NCBI GenBank assembly: GCA_030539285.1
Contig: JAUNSH010000010.1
Location: 1 to 62,449, forward strand
DNA from: Eubacteriales bacterium
GTDB lineage: Bacteria; Bacillota; Clostridia; Oscillospirales; Oscillospiraceae
DNA: 62,449 bases
Reading direction: 5' to 3'
Under the pieces are notes generated by a model, which had not been told where the DNA came from, searched no databases, and saw only the letters and a list, made by a program, of their open reading frames with translations. This document shows positions 26,372 through 35,656 of this stretch, piece by piece (within the stretch, counting starts at the first letter, position 1; each line of letters begins with the position of its first letter). A program made the position numbers and the translations under genes.

Positions 26372-26944
26372 TCAGAGCGGGATGCTGCTGGCGTAGTCGC
26401 TGACGATTTCCAGAAACATATCCTCACTGAAGGCAGGCTCCTTCCGGGTGCAGGACAGGAAGGCGCTGAGCAGGCCTCCCGCGTAAAAGGCGGCAATGCC
26501 CGCCAGTTTTTCCGGCTTTTCGGCCAAACCGGGGCAGGAACGCCTCAGCACCAGCTGAATATCCTCCGTCACCTGCTCCAACAGAAGGTTGATCAGGATC
26601 GGAAACATACTGCTTCGCTCAATGTTGCGCACCAGCTTTTCGTGCATATGCCCGAAGCGCAGCAGCTCAAGGCCCATCTGGCGGAAGTAATCCGGGGCCT
26701 GTCCATCCATGACATCCGGGGGAAGCTGGTCCCGGAAGGAAGCCACCATTTCCCGGATGAAGAAGGAAAAATACTCATATTTGTCTGCGAAATGCTTATA
26801 AAAGGTGGTACGCCGGATCATGGCCCGGTCACACAGCTCGCCCACGGTCAGTTCTTCAAAGGGCTTTTCCTCCAGCAGTTCCACAAAGGCGGTTTGCAGC
26901 GCCAGATAGGTTTTTTGAATCCGAAGGTCCAGTTTCTTTTCCAT
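26372..26944 (-). CDS. TetR/AcrR-family transcriptional regulator
   Basis: 190 aa. The N-terminal helix-turn-helix reads LTVGELCDRAMIRRTTFYKHFADKYEYF, typical of TetR repressors. The C-terminal 120 residues are the helical ligand and dimer domain (TetR_C-like, YYAGGLLS-type end). It is divergent from the MMPL exporter, which it most probably represses until a substrate binds. The start follows AGGAGGCTGCC. A MITE-like repeat lies in the shared upstream region and separates its promoter from that of the exporter. Confidence 0.92.
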   Translation of the reverse strand: MEKKLDLRIQKTYLALQTAFVELLEEKPFEELTVGELCDRAMIRRTTFYKHFADKYEYFSFFIREMVASFRDQLPPDVMDGQAPDYFRQMGLELLRFGHMHEKLVRNIERSSMFPILINLLLEQVTEDIQLVLRRSCPGLAEKPEKLAGIAAFYAGGLLSAFLSCTRKEPAFSEDMFLEIVSDYASSIPL

Positions 26945-26958
26945 GGCAGCCTCCTAAC

Positions 26959-27119
26959 GGAAACTCTGAATAAATCGTCTGCGGCTGGTCGGCGAATCTT
27001 TTGCCCCATCCGTACAGTTTTGAAAGTGGGAAATACATACAGTATTCCTCCACTTTCAGAACTTTCGGCCGAGCCAAAATCTTCTGCCGCCAGCTCTTGT
27101 CGATTTAATCAGAGTTTCC
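26959..27119. repeat. 161-bp MITE-like element
   Basis: Terminal inverted repeats GGAAACTCTGAATAAATCG (26959-26977) and CGATTTAATCAGAGTTTCC (27101-27119) differ by one base. The centre holds a second palindrome, TGAAAGTGG...CCACTTTCA. There is no coding capacity. It lies between the divergent TetR and MMPL genes and so could carry or alter their promoters. Confidence 0.8.
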
Positions 27120-27254
27120 TAATACGGAAACACTTTTTGAACTTTTGTTAGTTAATGTACAGATATCCACAATTGTCTCTTGCTTTTTCTCTGAAAAGAG
27201 CATATCATCTTTGCTCACAAAAGTCAATGCAGGATGATTTGGGAGGATATCACG

Positions 27255-29705
27255 ATGACGCAGGAAACAAAAAAAGCCAATGATCCCAATGCCATGATGA
27301 AACTGGCGGCATTCATCGTGGACAAACGCAATTTATTTTTTCTGCTGCTGGTTATCGGTGTCATCTTTTCCATGTTCTCCCGGAACTGGGTGCAGGTGGA
27401 GAACGATCTGAAAGCCTACCTGCCGGAGGACTGCGAGACTCGCCGGGGACTGGACATCATGGATGACCAGTTTATTACCTACGGCACGGCCCAGGTCATG
27501 GTGGAGAATGTGTCCCGGACCCGGGCACAGGCGCTGTACGAGCAGCTCAAGGACATGGAAGGCGTGCAGAGCGTGGACTACGACGAGACCGAGGACTATC
27601 GCAATGTCTCCGCTCTGTACAGCATCACCTTTGACTACAGCGAAACAGACGATGGCTGTCTGGAAGCACTGGAAACGGTGAAGCAGGCCCTCAGCGAGGA
27701 AGACTTCTACGTCTCCACCGCCTTGGGTAACTCCGCCGCGGAGATCATTGATCAGGAAGTCAGCGTCATTATGGTCTTGGTGGCCATCATTGTGGTGGCG
27801 GTGCTGCTGCTGACCTCCCAGACCTACGCGGAGGTGCCGGTGCTGCTAATGACCTTCGTCTCCGCCATGATCCTCAATCAGGGCAGTCAGTTCCTGATGG
27901 GGAAGATCTCCTTCGTGTCCAATTCCGTCACCAGCATTTTGCAGCTGGCACTGTCGCTGGACTACGCGGTGATTTTGTGCAACCGCTATAAAGAGGAGCG
28001 GGAGAGCCTGCCCATCCGGGAGGCGGTCATTGCCGCCCTGAGCAAGGGCATCCCGGAGATCGGTTCCAGCAGCTTGACCACCATTGGCGGTTTGGTTGCT
28101 ATGATGTTCATGCAGTTCAGGATCGGCCCGGATATGGCCATCAACCTCATTAAGGCAGTGCTGTTTGCCCTTTTGGCGGTGTTCGTGTTCATGCCGGGGT
28201 TTCTCATGCTGTTTGGCCCCCTGATGGACAAGACGAAACACAAAAACTTCGTGCCGAAAATTCCCTTTGTGGGAAAAATGGCCTACAAGACACGGCACCT
28301 CATTCCGCCTGTTTTCGTGGCGCTGATCCTGCTGGGCTACCATTTTTCCAGCCAGTGTCCCTACGTCTATGGCTACGGGGAGATCGAGACGCCAAAGCTC
28401 AACTACGTCCAGATCGCGGAAAACAAGATCAGTGACAACTTCGGCGCTGACAATTTTGTGGCATTGGTTTACCCTAAAACCGATTACACCGTGGAAAAGG
28501 AGCTGCTGGCGGAGCTGGATACCTATGACGAGGTGGACTACTCCATGGGCCTTTCCAACGTGGAAGCCATGGACGGCTATATGCTGGCGGATAAGCTGAC
28601 GCCGCGGCAGTTCGCAGAGCTGGCGGATCTGGACTACGAGCTGGCGGAGGCCGTATATGCCGCCTATGCCGCCGAGCAGGAGGAATACGGGCAGATCATC
28701 GGGGGCTTAAGCACCTATAAGGTGCCGCTGATCGACATGATGCTGTTCGTCTGCGACAAGATCGACGCGGGTATCGTCACGCTGGATGACGAGCAGATGG
28801 ATGCTTTGAAGGACGCCCAGACCCAGATGGAGTCGGCGAAAAAGCAGCTGCAGGGCGAGGACTTTAACCGGGTGCTCATCTATCTGAACCTGCCCGAGGG
28901 CGGCGACGAGACTTACGCCTTTCTGGACACCCTCCGGGAGATTGCCCGGAGCTATTACCCGGAGGGACAGGTGTACGTGGTGGGCGATTCTTCTGTGGAG
29001 CAGGATTTTAAGCTTTCCTTCTCCACGGACAATCTGGTGATCACCATTGTGTCCATTCTCATCGTGCTGTTGGTGCTGCTGTTCACCTTCCAGTCGGCGG
29101 GGATGCCGCTGCTCCTGATTCTGGTGATCCAGGGTGCCATCTGGCTCAACTTCTCCATCCCCACCTTTACCGGCTCGCCCCTGTTCTTCATGAGCTATCT
29201 GGTGGTCAGCTCCATCCAGATGGGTGCGAATATCGACTATGCCATCGTCATTTCCAGCCGGTATCAGGATCTGAAAACAAAAATGTCCCACAAGGAAGCC
29301 ATCATTGAGACCATGAACTTTGCCTTCCCCACCATCCTGACTTCCGGCAGCATTCTGGCCTGCGCCGGGACTCTCATCGGCATGATGACCTCCGAGGCAG
29401 CTATCGTGGGCATCGGCCAGAGCCTGGGCCGGGGCACCATCATTTCCATAGCGCTGGTCATGTTCGTGCTGCCCCAGATTTTGCTCATCGGCGGCGAGCT
29501 GGTGGATAAGACCTCCTTCTCCATGCCCCGGACGAACCTGCCGAATATCTCCAGCAGCGGGCACATCCGGGTGGACGGTCTGGTGCGGGGCGAGATCCAC
29601 GGCTATGTCAACGGCATCATCCGGGCGGATATCAACGGAGATGTGGAGCTGAATCTGCTCTCCGGCAAAACCGCGGAGGAAGGAGGAAATTCTAATGAAA
29701 CGTAA
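27255..29705 (+). CDS. MMPL/RND-superfamily exporter
   Basis: About 816 aa, starting at ATG 27255 behind GGGAGG. Two similar halves each have one N-terminal helix, a large external domain and five more helices (first TM at about residues 24-40; second set from about residue 590). The conserved RND loop LALSLDYAVILCNRY occurs in half 1 and MGANIDYAIVISSRYQ in half 2. It likely exports lipids or amphiphilic compounds. The last 45 residues (IRVDGLVRGEIHGYVNGI...) look like bactofilin-type beta-helix rungs, an unusual tail. Its stop overlaps the next gene by 11 bases; control by the divergent TetR is likely. Confidence 0.9.
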   Translation: MTQETKKANDPNAMMKLAAFIVDKRNLFFLLLVIGVIFSMFSRNWVQVENDLKAYLPEDCETRRGLDIMDDQFITYGTAQVMVENVSRTRAQALYEQLKDMEGVQSVDYDETEDYRNVSALYSITFDYSETDDGCLEALETVKQALSEEDFYVSTALGNSAAEIIDQEVSVIMVLVAIIVVAVLLLTSQTYAEVPVLLMTFVSAMILNQGSQFLMGKISFVSNSVTSILQLALSLDYAVILCNRYKEERESLPIREAVIAALSKGIPEIGSSSLTTIGGLVAMMFMQFRIGPDMAINLIKAVLFALLAVFVFMPGFLMLFGPLMDKTKHKNFVPKIPFVGKMAYKTRHLIPPVFVALILLGYHFSSQCPYVYGYGEIETPKLNYVQIAENKISDNFGADNFVALVYPKTDYTVEKELLAELDTYDEVDYSMGLSNVEAMDGYMLADKLTPRQFAELADLDYELAEAVYAAYAAEQEEYGQIIGGLSTYKVPLIDMMLFVCDKIDAGIVTLDDEQMDALKDAQTQMESAKKQLQGEDFNRVLIYLNLPEGGDETYAFLDTLREIARSYYPEGQVYVVGDSSVEQDFKLSFSTDNLVITIVSILIVLLVLLFTFQSAGMPLLLILVIQGAIWLNFSIPTFTGSPLFFMSYLVVSSIQMGANIDYAIVISSRYQDLKTKMSHKEAIIETMNFAFPTILTSGSILACAGTLIGMMTSEAAIVGIGQSLGRGTIISIALVMFVLPQILLIGGELVDKTSFSMPRTNLPNISSSGHIRVDGLVRGEIHGYVNGIIRADINGDVELNLLSGKTAEEGGNSNET

Positions 29706-32700
29706 ACTGATCGCGGCAGCTTTGGCGCTGCTCCTGCTGGCGGGGTTGTGCCCCACCGTATCCGCGGAGGAAGAAGAGGAAAACACGGTTATCCGCATTG
29801 GCTCTGCCGAGGATTTTCTGGCCTTCGCGAACAATTGTACATTGGACAGCTGGTCGCTGGGGGTCCAGGTGGAGCTTTTGACCGACATTTCTCTGGAAGG
29901 GACGGATTTTGCCCCGGTCCCCACCTTCGGCGGCAGCTTTGACGGCGGCGGACATACCATCAGCGGCCTGTCCATTACCCAGAGCGTCAGCCCCGCCGGC
30001 CTGTTTGGGATCCTTCAGCCCACGGCGGTGGTGAAAAATCTGAAGGTCAGCGGCCTAGTGGCCCCGGACGGCGACGGCATGAACGTGGGCGGCATCGTGG
30101 GAGAAAACTATGGCACCTTGGCAAACTGCGGCTTTACGGGGGAAGTCACCGGCAAGACCAATGTGGGCGGTATCGCGGGGGCGAATTACGGCATTCTGCG
30201 CCTGTGCACCGCCAGCGGCAGCGTCACCGGCAGCAGCCGCACCGGCGGTATCGCGGGTTACCACGACGGCGGAATGGCTTCCTGCCGCAGCGAGATGGCG
30301 GTGAATACCGAAAGCGTGGACCCCACCATCGACCCGTCGGACATCCATCTGAATTTCAATCTGGATTTCTCGCAGACTGCCAATCTGGATGTCTCCGACG
30401 CCGCTTCCGATACCGGCGGCATTGCGGGCTATTCCAGCGGCAGTATTACGGAGTGTGTGAACCTCGGGGATGTGGGCTACCCGCATATCGGCTACAATCT
30501 GGGCGGCATTGTGGGCAGAAGCTGCGGCTTCGTGGAAAAATGCGAAAATAAGGGGAATATTACGGGGCGAAAGGACGTGGGTGGCATCGTGGGCCAGATC
30601 GAGCCGCATATCCAGACGATCCTGTCCCCGGACTATCTGGAAACCTTGAGCCAGCAGTTTGAGAATCTGGGGGGATTGGTCAGCCGTACGGGCAGCCACG
30701 GCGCGGAAATGGGCGGCGACGTTCAGAACAGCATCGCGGCCATCAACGGCTATCAGAGCAGCGCCCGGTCCGCGGTGGAGGCGATGGCCTCTGGCGCGGT
30801 CAGCGGCGAGGTTGACAAAGGGGCCTTATCCGACCTGAGCACCGCCATACATGGTATGGTGAGCGCTTCCGGCAGTCTGAAAAACGCCATCGGCGAGGGC
30901 GTGGACTCCCTGAGCAGCGACATCAGCGCCATTTCCGGGCAGATCAGCGCCATTTCCCGTACCTTCGCCCTGGCCACGGAGGATGCTAAGCAGGAAACGG
31001 TGACGGACATTTCGGACGTGGATCTGGATGCCATCACGGAGGGTAAGGCCCTGTCCTGCACCAACCGGGGCAGGATCGAGGCGGACTTGAATGTGGGCGG
31101 CATCACGGGTATCATGGGGCTGGAATCCACAGCCGACCCGGAGGATGACACCTCCGGCGGCAGCCTGACCCAGCGTCGGCGCTATGAGCTGAAGGATATC
31201 GTGCAGGACTGCGAGAATCTGGGAACAGTCACGGGAAAGCGCAGCTATGTAGGCGGCATCTGCGGCAGGATGGAGCTGGGCCTGATCAGCAGCTGCCGGA
31301 GCTACGGCACTGTCAGCAGTGAAAGCGGCGATTACGTGGGCGGCATCGCGGGCCTGGCTGGGGGAACCATCCGCGCCTGCTTTGCCAAATGCACCCTGTC
31401 CGGCGGAAGCTATATCGGCGGCATTGTAGGCAGCGGCATTGACGAGGACTACAGCGGTGATTCCAGCACCGTCACCGGCTGCTATTCCATGGTGGAGATT
31501 TCGGAGTATGAAGCCTACATCGGTGCTATCGCGGGGGTCAACACCGGGGTGTTTACCCAGAATTATTTCGTGTCGGATACCTTGGCGGGCATCAACCGGG
31601 TCAGCTATGCGTCTTTGGCGGAGCCGGTCAGCTATGATGCGCTCCACGGTCAGGAGGGCCTGCCTGACCCGCTGAAGACCTTTACCCTGTCTTTCCTGGC
31701 GGACGGGGAAATCGTGAAAAGCCTGTCCTTCCACTATGGGGATTCCTTTGACAGCGACATCTTCCCGGAGATCCCCCAGAAGGAGGGCTGCTACGCCCAG
31801 TGGAGCCGGGAGGAACTGCAGGATCTGCGGTTCGACACCGTGGTGGAAGCAAACTATTATCCCTACATCACGTCGCTGGAATCGGATACGGAGCGTTCGG
31901 ATGGAAAGCCGGTTCTCTTTGTGCAGGGGCAATTCAAGGCAGGAGACACCCTTCGGGCAGAACCGGGGGACGCAGCTTTCCCGGAGGAATTGGGGCAGGT
32001 TTTGGAACAGTGGCATCTGGATATCCCGGCGGACGGCCTGCAGACCCATAATATTCGCTACCTGCCATCTCAGGAGAGGGTGACCCTGTATCTGCTGAAA
32101 AACGGCGTCTGGGAACAGGCGGACACGGAGGAAATGGGCAGCTATCTGCGCTTTGACGCGGAGGGAGCGGAGGTGGAATTTGCCGCCGTGGCCCAGTCGT
32201 CTTCCCGGAGCCGCTGGGTGCCGCCGGCGGCGGTCCTTGCCGGGCTGGCGGTGCTGGTGGGGCTGATCCTGCTGGGGAGGAAGCTGAAAAAACGGTGGTG
32301 GATCCTGGCGGTTGTGCTGCTCTTTTGCGCCGCTGCCGCTGCCGGGTACATCCTGCTGCCAAGGACGCAGGTGGGGCAGGGGATTGAGGCTTACAGTCTT
32401 GTGAGGGCCAGCATGGAACAGAATCCTGCCCGGATGCGTCTGACGGTGAAGGCCCAAATGGAAGATACTGACGCCGGATTTACCGCGGAAATCGACAGGA
32501 CCACTGTGGGCGATGTCCCGGTCAGCGTGATCTCCGAGGGAGAGCGAAAGCTATACTATGCCGGTGGTGCGGTGTTTCTGGAAAACGGCACGGCCTACCG
32601 GCTGAACGCCGCCGCGCCGGACTATTGGGAACTGATGGAAACCGTGCTGGAGCTTTGCCGGCAGACCCAAATCGAGGTGCAGGAGGGCGGATGCACCGTC

Positions 32701-33585
32701 ACGGCGGAAGCTGACCAGGCTACGACGCTTCTGAAGCTGCTGATGCCCTCCGCGGCAAACCAGCTGCCCCAGGACAGCCGCCTGACGGTGGAGCTGAAAG
32801 AGGAAAACGGCCAGCTTGCGCAAATGCGGTTTGTGGGCGCAGGCAATCTGGAGGATTCCGTCAAAACCCCCTATTCCCTGACGGCGGAGGTGGAGGTGCT
32901 CCCTGCTGAGGAGGTGCAGATCCCCAAGGCGGTGTCGCAGGCCCTTTCCTCCGGAGACTATCAGGCGAAGGAAGTGTATTCCGATGATCTGGTGGAGCTG
33001 ATGGAGGCCTGGATGGCTCTGCGCGGTACCGATCCCGTCTGCGCGGACATGGTGCTGGAAGCCAGCTGCGGCGAGTTAACGCTCAGTGATGCGTTCCTGT
33101 TCTACCAGTGGAAGGTCTCCGGTGACCGGGTCCGGGCGGTGGAGAAGGATGGAAAGATGTGCTATTTTACAGACGACGGTGCCTGCGACGAAACCGGCAG
33201 AAAAATAACCGCCCCGGCGACACAAAGTCTGGACGCGGGGAAGCTGCTGGATATCGCGCTGGACAATCTGGAAAACACCACCTTCCGCTGCCGCCAGGAG
33301 GAGGGCATCCGGGAATATACCTTCACCCTGAATCAAACGGGCATGGCGCAGATGGCCTGTGCCCTGTTCCCGGCGGCGGAGAAGATGGATACGTCCTTTG
33401 AACGTGGTACCATCCAGCTGATCGTGGAGGACGGCAGGCTGCAAAGCGCGGCGGTGACCTGCACTGGCAGCGGAACGCTGCTGACAGTTCGGAAGGAGAT
33501 CAGGCTTCAACTGGATATCCGGCTGCTCAGCGACAGTCCCGGGCCGGAGCTGCCCGACGCGGTGCGGGAAGTGCTGCTGCAATAA
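29695..33585 (+). CDS. large membrane-anchored protein with GLUG-type repeats
   Basis: 1296 aa. A signal peptide (MKRKLIAAALALLLLAGLCPTVSAEE) is followed by about 650 residues rich in GGI(V/A)G motifs separated by 20-40 residues, the pattern of GLUG repeats that form a beta-helix. Residues 330-440 instead look helical. Two adjacent hydrophobic helices lie near residues 842-885 and a further ~410-residue domain follows, so the protein spans the membrane rather than ending in an LPXTG anchor. It is coupled to the MMPL exporter by overlap, hence may work with it at the envelope. Its stop codon touches repeat copy 3. Confidence 0.85.
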   Translation: MKRKLIAAALALLLLAGLCPTVSAEEEEENTVIRIGSAEDFLAFANNCTLDSWSLGVQVELLTDISLEGTDFAPVPTFGGSFDGGGHTISGLSITQSVSPAGLFGILQPTAVVKNLKVSGLVAPDGDGMNVGGIVGENYGTLANCGFTGEVTGKTNVGGIAGANYGILRLCTASGSVTGSSRTGGIAGYHDGGMASCRSEMAVNTESVDPTIDPSDIHLNFNLDFSQTANLDVSDAASDTGGIAGYSSGSITECVNLGDVGYPHIGYNLGGIVGRSCGFVEKCENKGNITGRKDVGGIVGQIEPHIQTILSPDYLETLSQQFENLGGLVSRTGSHGAEMGGDVQNSIAAINGYQSSARSAVEAMASGAVSGEVDKGALSDLSTAIHGMVSASGSLKNAIGEGVDSLSSDISAISGQISAISRTFALATEDAKQETVTDISDVDLDAITEGKALSCTNRGRIEADLNVGGITGIMGLESTADPEDDTSGGSLTQRRRYELKDIVQDCENLGTVTGKRSYVGGICGRMELGLISSCRSYGTVSSESGDYVGGIAGLAGGTIRACFAKCTLSGGSYIGGIVGSGIDEDYSGDSSTVTGCYSMVEISEYEAYIGAIAGVNTGVFTQNYFVSDTLAGINRVSYASLAEPVSYDALHGQEGLPDPLKTFTLSFLADGEIVKSLSFHYGDSFDSDIFPEIPQKEGCYAQWSREELQDLRFDTVVEANYYPYITSLESDTERSDGKPVLFVQGQFKAGDTLRAEPGDAAFPEELGQVLEQWHLDIPADGLQTHNIRYLPSQERVTLYLLKNGVWEQADTEEMGSYLRFDAEGAEVEFAAVAQSSSRSRWVPPAAVLAGLAVLVGLILLGRKLKKRWWILAVVLLFCAAAAAGYILLPRTQVGQGIEAYSLVRASMEQNPARMRLTVKAQMEDTDAGFTAEIDRTTVGDVPVSVISEGERKLYYAGGAVFLENGTAYRLNAAAPDYWELMETVLELCRQTQIEVQEGGCTVTAEADQATTLLKLLMPSAANQLPQDSRLTVELKEENGQLAQMRFVGAGNLEDSVKTPYSLTAEVEVLPAEEVQIPKAVSQALSSGDYQAKEVYSDDLVELMEAWMALRGTDPVCADMVLEASCGELTLSDAFLFYQWKVSGDRVRAVEKDGKMCYFTDDGACDETGRKITAPATQSLDAGKLLDIALDNLENTTFRCRQEEGIREYTFTLNQTGMAQMACALFPAAEKMDTSFERGTIQLIVEDGRLQSAAVTCTGSGTLLTVRKEIRLQLDIRLLSDSPGPELPDAVREVLLQ

Positions 33586-33934
33586 TACTATTTCTCGATA
33601 AATGGGTAACACCATTTTATCCTGCGAATTCTTCGCAGGCCGCCGATGGCGGCGAGGAATGTATGGACTACGTTTTTTGCGGCTATGCCGCTGGCCGCTT
33701 AACCAGCGGCCTAATAAAACGGTTTTTAACCGTTTTCAGACTGTCGAAAAACCTACGTTTTCATCACCGTAGGGGCCGCTGCCCACATCGGCCCGCAGTG
33801 AAAGTGCACGATTATTTCAAATCTTCGGCGAATTCGGAACATTTACGAAAGGGGCGATGTGGGCATCGCCCCCTACGGGGTGCTTTTTTGACACGCTGAA
33901 AACGGTTTTTAACCGTTTTATTAAAAACTAGTAT
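33585..33934. repeat. 350-bp stem-loop repeat, copy 3, with nested GTAGGGGC palindrome
   Basis: Starts at the last base of the upstream stop codon with ATACTATTTCTCGATAAA and ends with the inverse of ATACTAGTTTTTAATAAAA. It holds a chain of hairpins: CTGCGAA/TTCGCAG, GCCGCC/GGCGGC, GCTGGCCGC/GCGGC, and AAAACGG/CCGTTTT twice. At 33765-33885 GTAGGGGCCGCTGCCCACATCG and CGATGTGGGCATCGCCCC form a nested long palindrome of a type common in Ruminococcaceae genomes. Confidence 0.8.
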
Positions 33935-33940
33935 AAAATC

Positions 33941-33969
33941 AAGCGGAACGTCGGTGGACGTCCCGCTTT
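33941..33969 (-). terminator. terminator of metY
   Basis: Minus strand AAGCGGGACGTCCACCGACGTTCCGCTT, followed by GATTTTAT. Confidence 0.8.
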
Positions 33970-33974
33970 GCTGT

Positions 33975-35258
33975 TTATTTGGCTGCCGCGAAGCCCTTTT
34001 GGAGGTCTGCAATGATGTCGTCAATGTGCTCCGTGCCGATGGACAGGCGGATGGTGCTGGGAGTGATGCCCTGATCGGCCAGCTCTGCTTCATTCAGCTG
34101 GCTGTGGGTGGTGGTTGCGGGGTGAATGACCAGAGACTTTACGTCGGCTACATTGGCAAGCAGGGAGAAAATCTCCAGATTGTCAATAAACTTCCAAGCC
34201 GCTTCCTGACCGCCCTTGATCTCGAAGGTGAAGATGGAGCCGCCGCCGTTGGGGAAGTACTTCTGGTACAGCGCGTGGTCGGGATGGCCGGGCAGGCTGG
34301 GGTGGTTGACCTTTTCCACCTGGGGGTGATTAGCCAGGAACTCCACGACCTTCTTGGTGTTCTCCGCGTGGCGGTCAAGCCGCAGGGACAACGTCTCCAC
34401 GCCCTGCAGCAGCAGGAAGGCATTGAAGGGGGAGATGGTAGCGCCGGTGTCCCGCAGGAGGATGGCCCGGATGTAGGTGACGAAAGCGGCGGGGCCGGCG
34501 GCATCCACGAAGGACACGCCGTGGTAGCTGGGGTTTGGCTCGGCGATGGGGGCATACTTGCCGCTGGCCTTCCAGTCGAACTTGCCGGAGTCCACGATGA
34601 TGCCGCCCAGAGTGGTGCCGTGACCGCCGATGAACTTGGTGGCGGAGTGAACGACAATATCCGCACCGTGCTCAATGGGACGGATCAGGTAGGGAGTGCC
34701 GAAGGTATTGTCGATGACCAGCGGCAGGCCGTGCTTGTGGGCGATGGCGGCAATGGCGTCGATGTCGGGAATGTCGGAGTTGGGGTTGCCCAGGGTTTCC
34801 AGATAGACGGCCTTGGTGTTGGGCTGGATGGCGGCCTCCACCTCGGCAAGGTCGTGGGCGTTGACAAAGGTGGCGGTGATGCCGTACTGGGGCAGGGTGT
34901 GGGCCAGCAGGTTGTAGCTGCCGCCGTAGATGGTCTTCTGGGCCACAATGTGGTCGCCCGCCTGGGCCAGGGCCTGGAAGGTGTAAGTAATGGCGGCAGC
35001 GCCGGAAGCGGTGGCAAGCGCGGCGACACCGCCCTCCAAAGCCGCGATGCGCTTTTCCAGCACGTCCTGGGTGGAATTGGTGAGCCGTCCGTAGATGTTG
35101 CCGGCATCCGCCAGACCGAACCGGGCGGCGGCATGGGCGGAGTTCTTAAAGACGTAGGAAGTGGTCTGGTAGATGGGGACAGCACGGGCATCGGTGGCGG
35201 GATCGGCCTGCTCCTGACCGACGTGCAGCTGCAAAGTTTCAAATTTATAGTTAGACAT
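33975..35258 (-). CDS. metY: O-acetylhomoserine sulfhydrylase (aminocarboxypropyltransferase)
   Basis: 427-aa PLP enzyme of the Cys/Met metabolism family. LETLGNPNSDIPDI, VIDNTFGTPYLIRPIEHGADIV and the lysine motif VVHSATKFIGGHGTT (Schiff-base Lys) are clear, as is the C-terminal SIGTEHIDDIIADL. It makes homocysteine (or methionine) from O-acetylhomoserine and sulfide (or methanethiol). Start at ATG 35258 behind GAAAGAGG. Upstream on the same strand are a promoter, a 36-codon leader peptide and an intrinsic terminator, suggesting transcription attenuation. No S-box or T-box sequence is visible. Confidence 0.95.
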   Translation of the reverse strand: MSNYKFETLQLHVGQEQADPATDARAVPIYQTTSYVFKNSAHAAARFGLADAGNIYGRLTNSTQDVLEKRIAALEGGVAALATASGAAAITYTFQALAQAGDHIVAQKTIYGGSYNLLAHTLPQYGITATFVNAHDLAEVEAAIQPNTKAVYLETLGNPNSDIPDIDAIAAIAHKHGLPLVIDNTFGTPYLIRPIEHGADIVVHSATKFIGGHGTTLGGIIVDSGKFDWKASGKYAPIAEPNPSYHGVSFVDAAGPAAFVTYIRAILLRDTGATISPFNAFLLLQGVETLSLRLDRHAENTKKVVEFLANHPQVEKVNHPSLPGHPDHALYQKYFPNGGGSIFTFEIKGGQEAAWKFIDNLEIFSLLANVADVKSLVIHPATTTHSQLNEAELADQGITPSTIRLSIGTEHIDDIIADLQKGFAAAK

Positions 35259-35302
35259 AATCGTTACCTCTTTCAATTTATTTATATTTTCGTGCTGAAA
35301 AC

Positions 35303-35336
35303 AAAAACATCCGGGAAGACAGTAAACTCCCGGACG
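35303..35336 (-). terminator. attenuator-type terminator upstream of metY
   Basis: Minus strand GTCCGGGAG and CTTCCCGGAT pair around a 10-nt loop and are followed by GTTTTTGTTTT. It lies between the leader peptide and metY. CTCCCGG within the leader coding sequence (35403-35409) could pair with CCGGGAG of the terminator's first arm as an antiterminator. Confidence 0.75.
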
Positions 35337-35357
35337 CAATATGGCAAAGAGGCTCCC

Positions 35358-35468
35358 TCAGAAACCCATGGGCGCAGCACAACACCCAGCCATCATCACA
35401 GCCCGGGAGCGGCGCATTCGTCCAAAACGGAAATTCTGCCGCAGCAGTTCCAGAAACGGGTTTCTCAT
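35358..35468 (-). CDS. metY leader peptide with Met-Met and Cys-Cys codons
   Basis: A 36-codon open frame with AAAAGGAGG placed 8 bases before ATG 35468 (another ATG at 35474 is too close). The peptide ends RSRAVMMAGCCAAPMGF. It lies between a consensus promoter and a terminator in front of metY. Back-to-back Met and Cys codons fit translation-coupled sensing of methionine or cysteine, the end products of the pathway. The peptide itself need have no function. Inferred from arrangement only; no family match is claimed. Confidence 0.6.
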   Translation of the reverse strand: MRNPFLELLRQNFRFGRMRRSRAVMMAGCCAAPMGF

Positions 35469-35515
35469 TTCCATGTCCTCCTTTTAATTCCTATCAAGCA
35501 ACTCGCTTTGTCGGT

Positions 35516-35544
35516 ATAATACAGCATCCGGAGGGATTTGTCAA
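35516..35544 (-). promoter_or_regulatory. promoter of the leader peptide-metY transcript
   Basis: Minus strand TTGACA (35544-35539), a 17-bp spacer and TATTAT (35521-35516). Confidence 0.85.
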
Positions 35545-35656
35545 TAGGGAAATGAAAATAATTCCAGTGGAATAGTAGGAATAAAAAACGGTGGTTGTGC
35601 GCAATCCCCGAATGTGCTATGATATAGAAAAATCAAACGAAAAGGGGTGGATACCC

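Noticed and set aside
35258-35560. S-box (SAM-I) or T-box riboswitch before metY
   Set aside because: None of the conserved core sequences are visible; the leader peptide and terminator account for the region.
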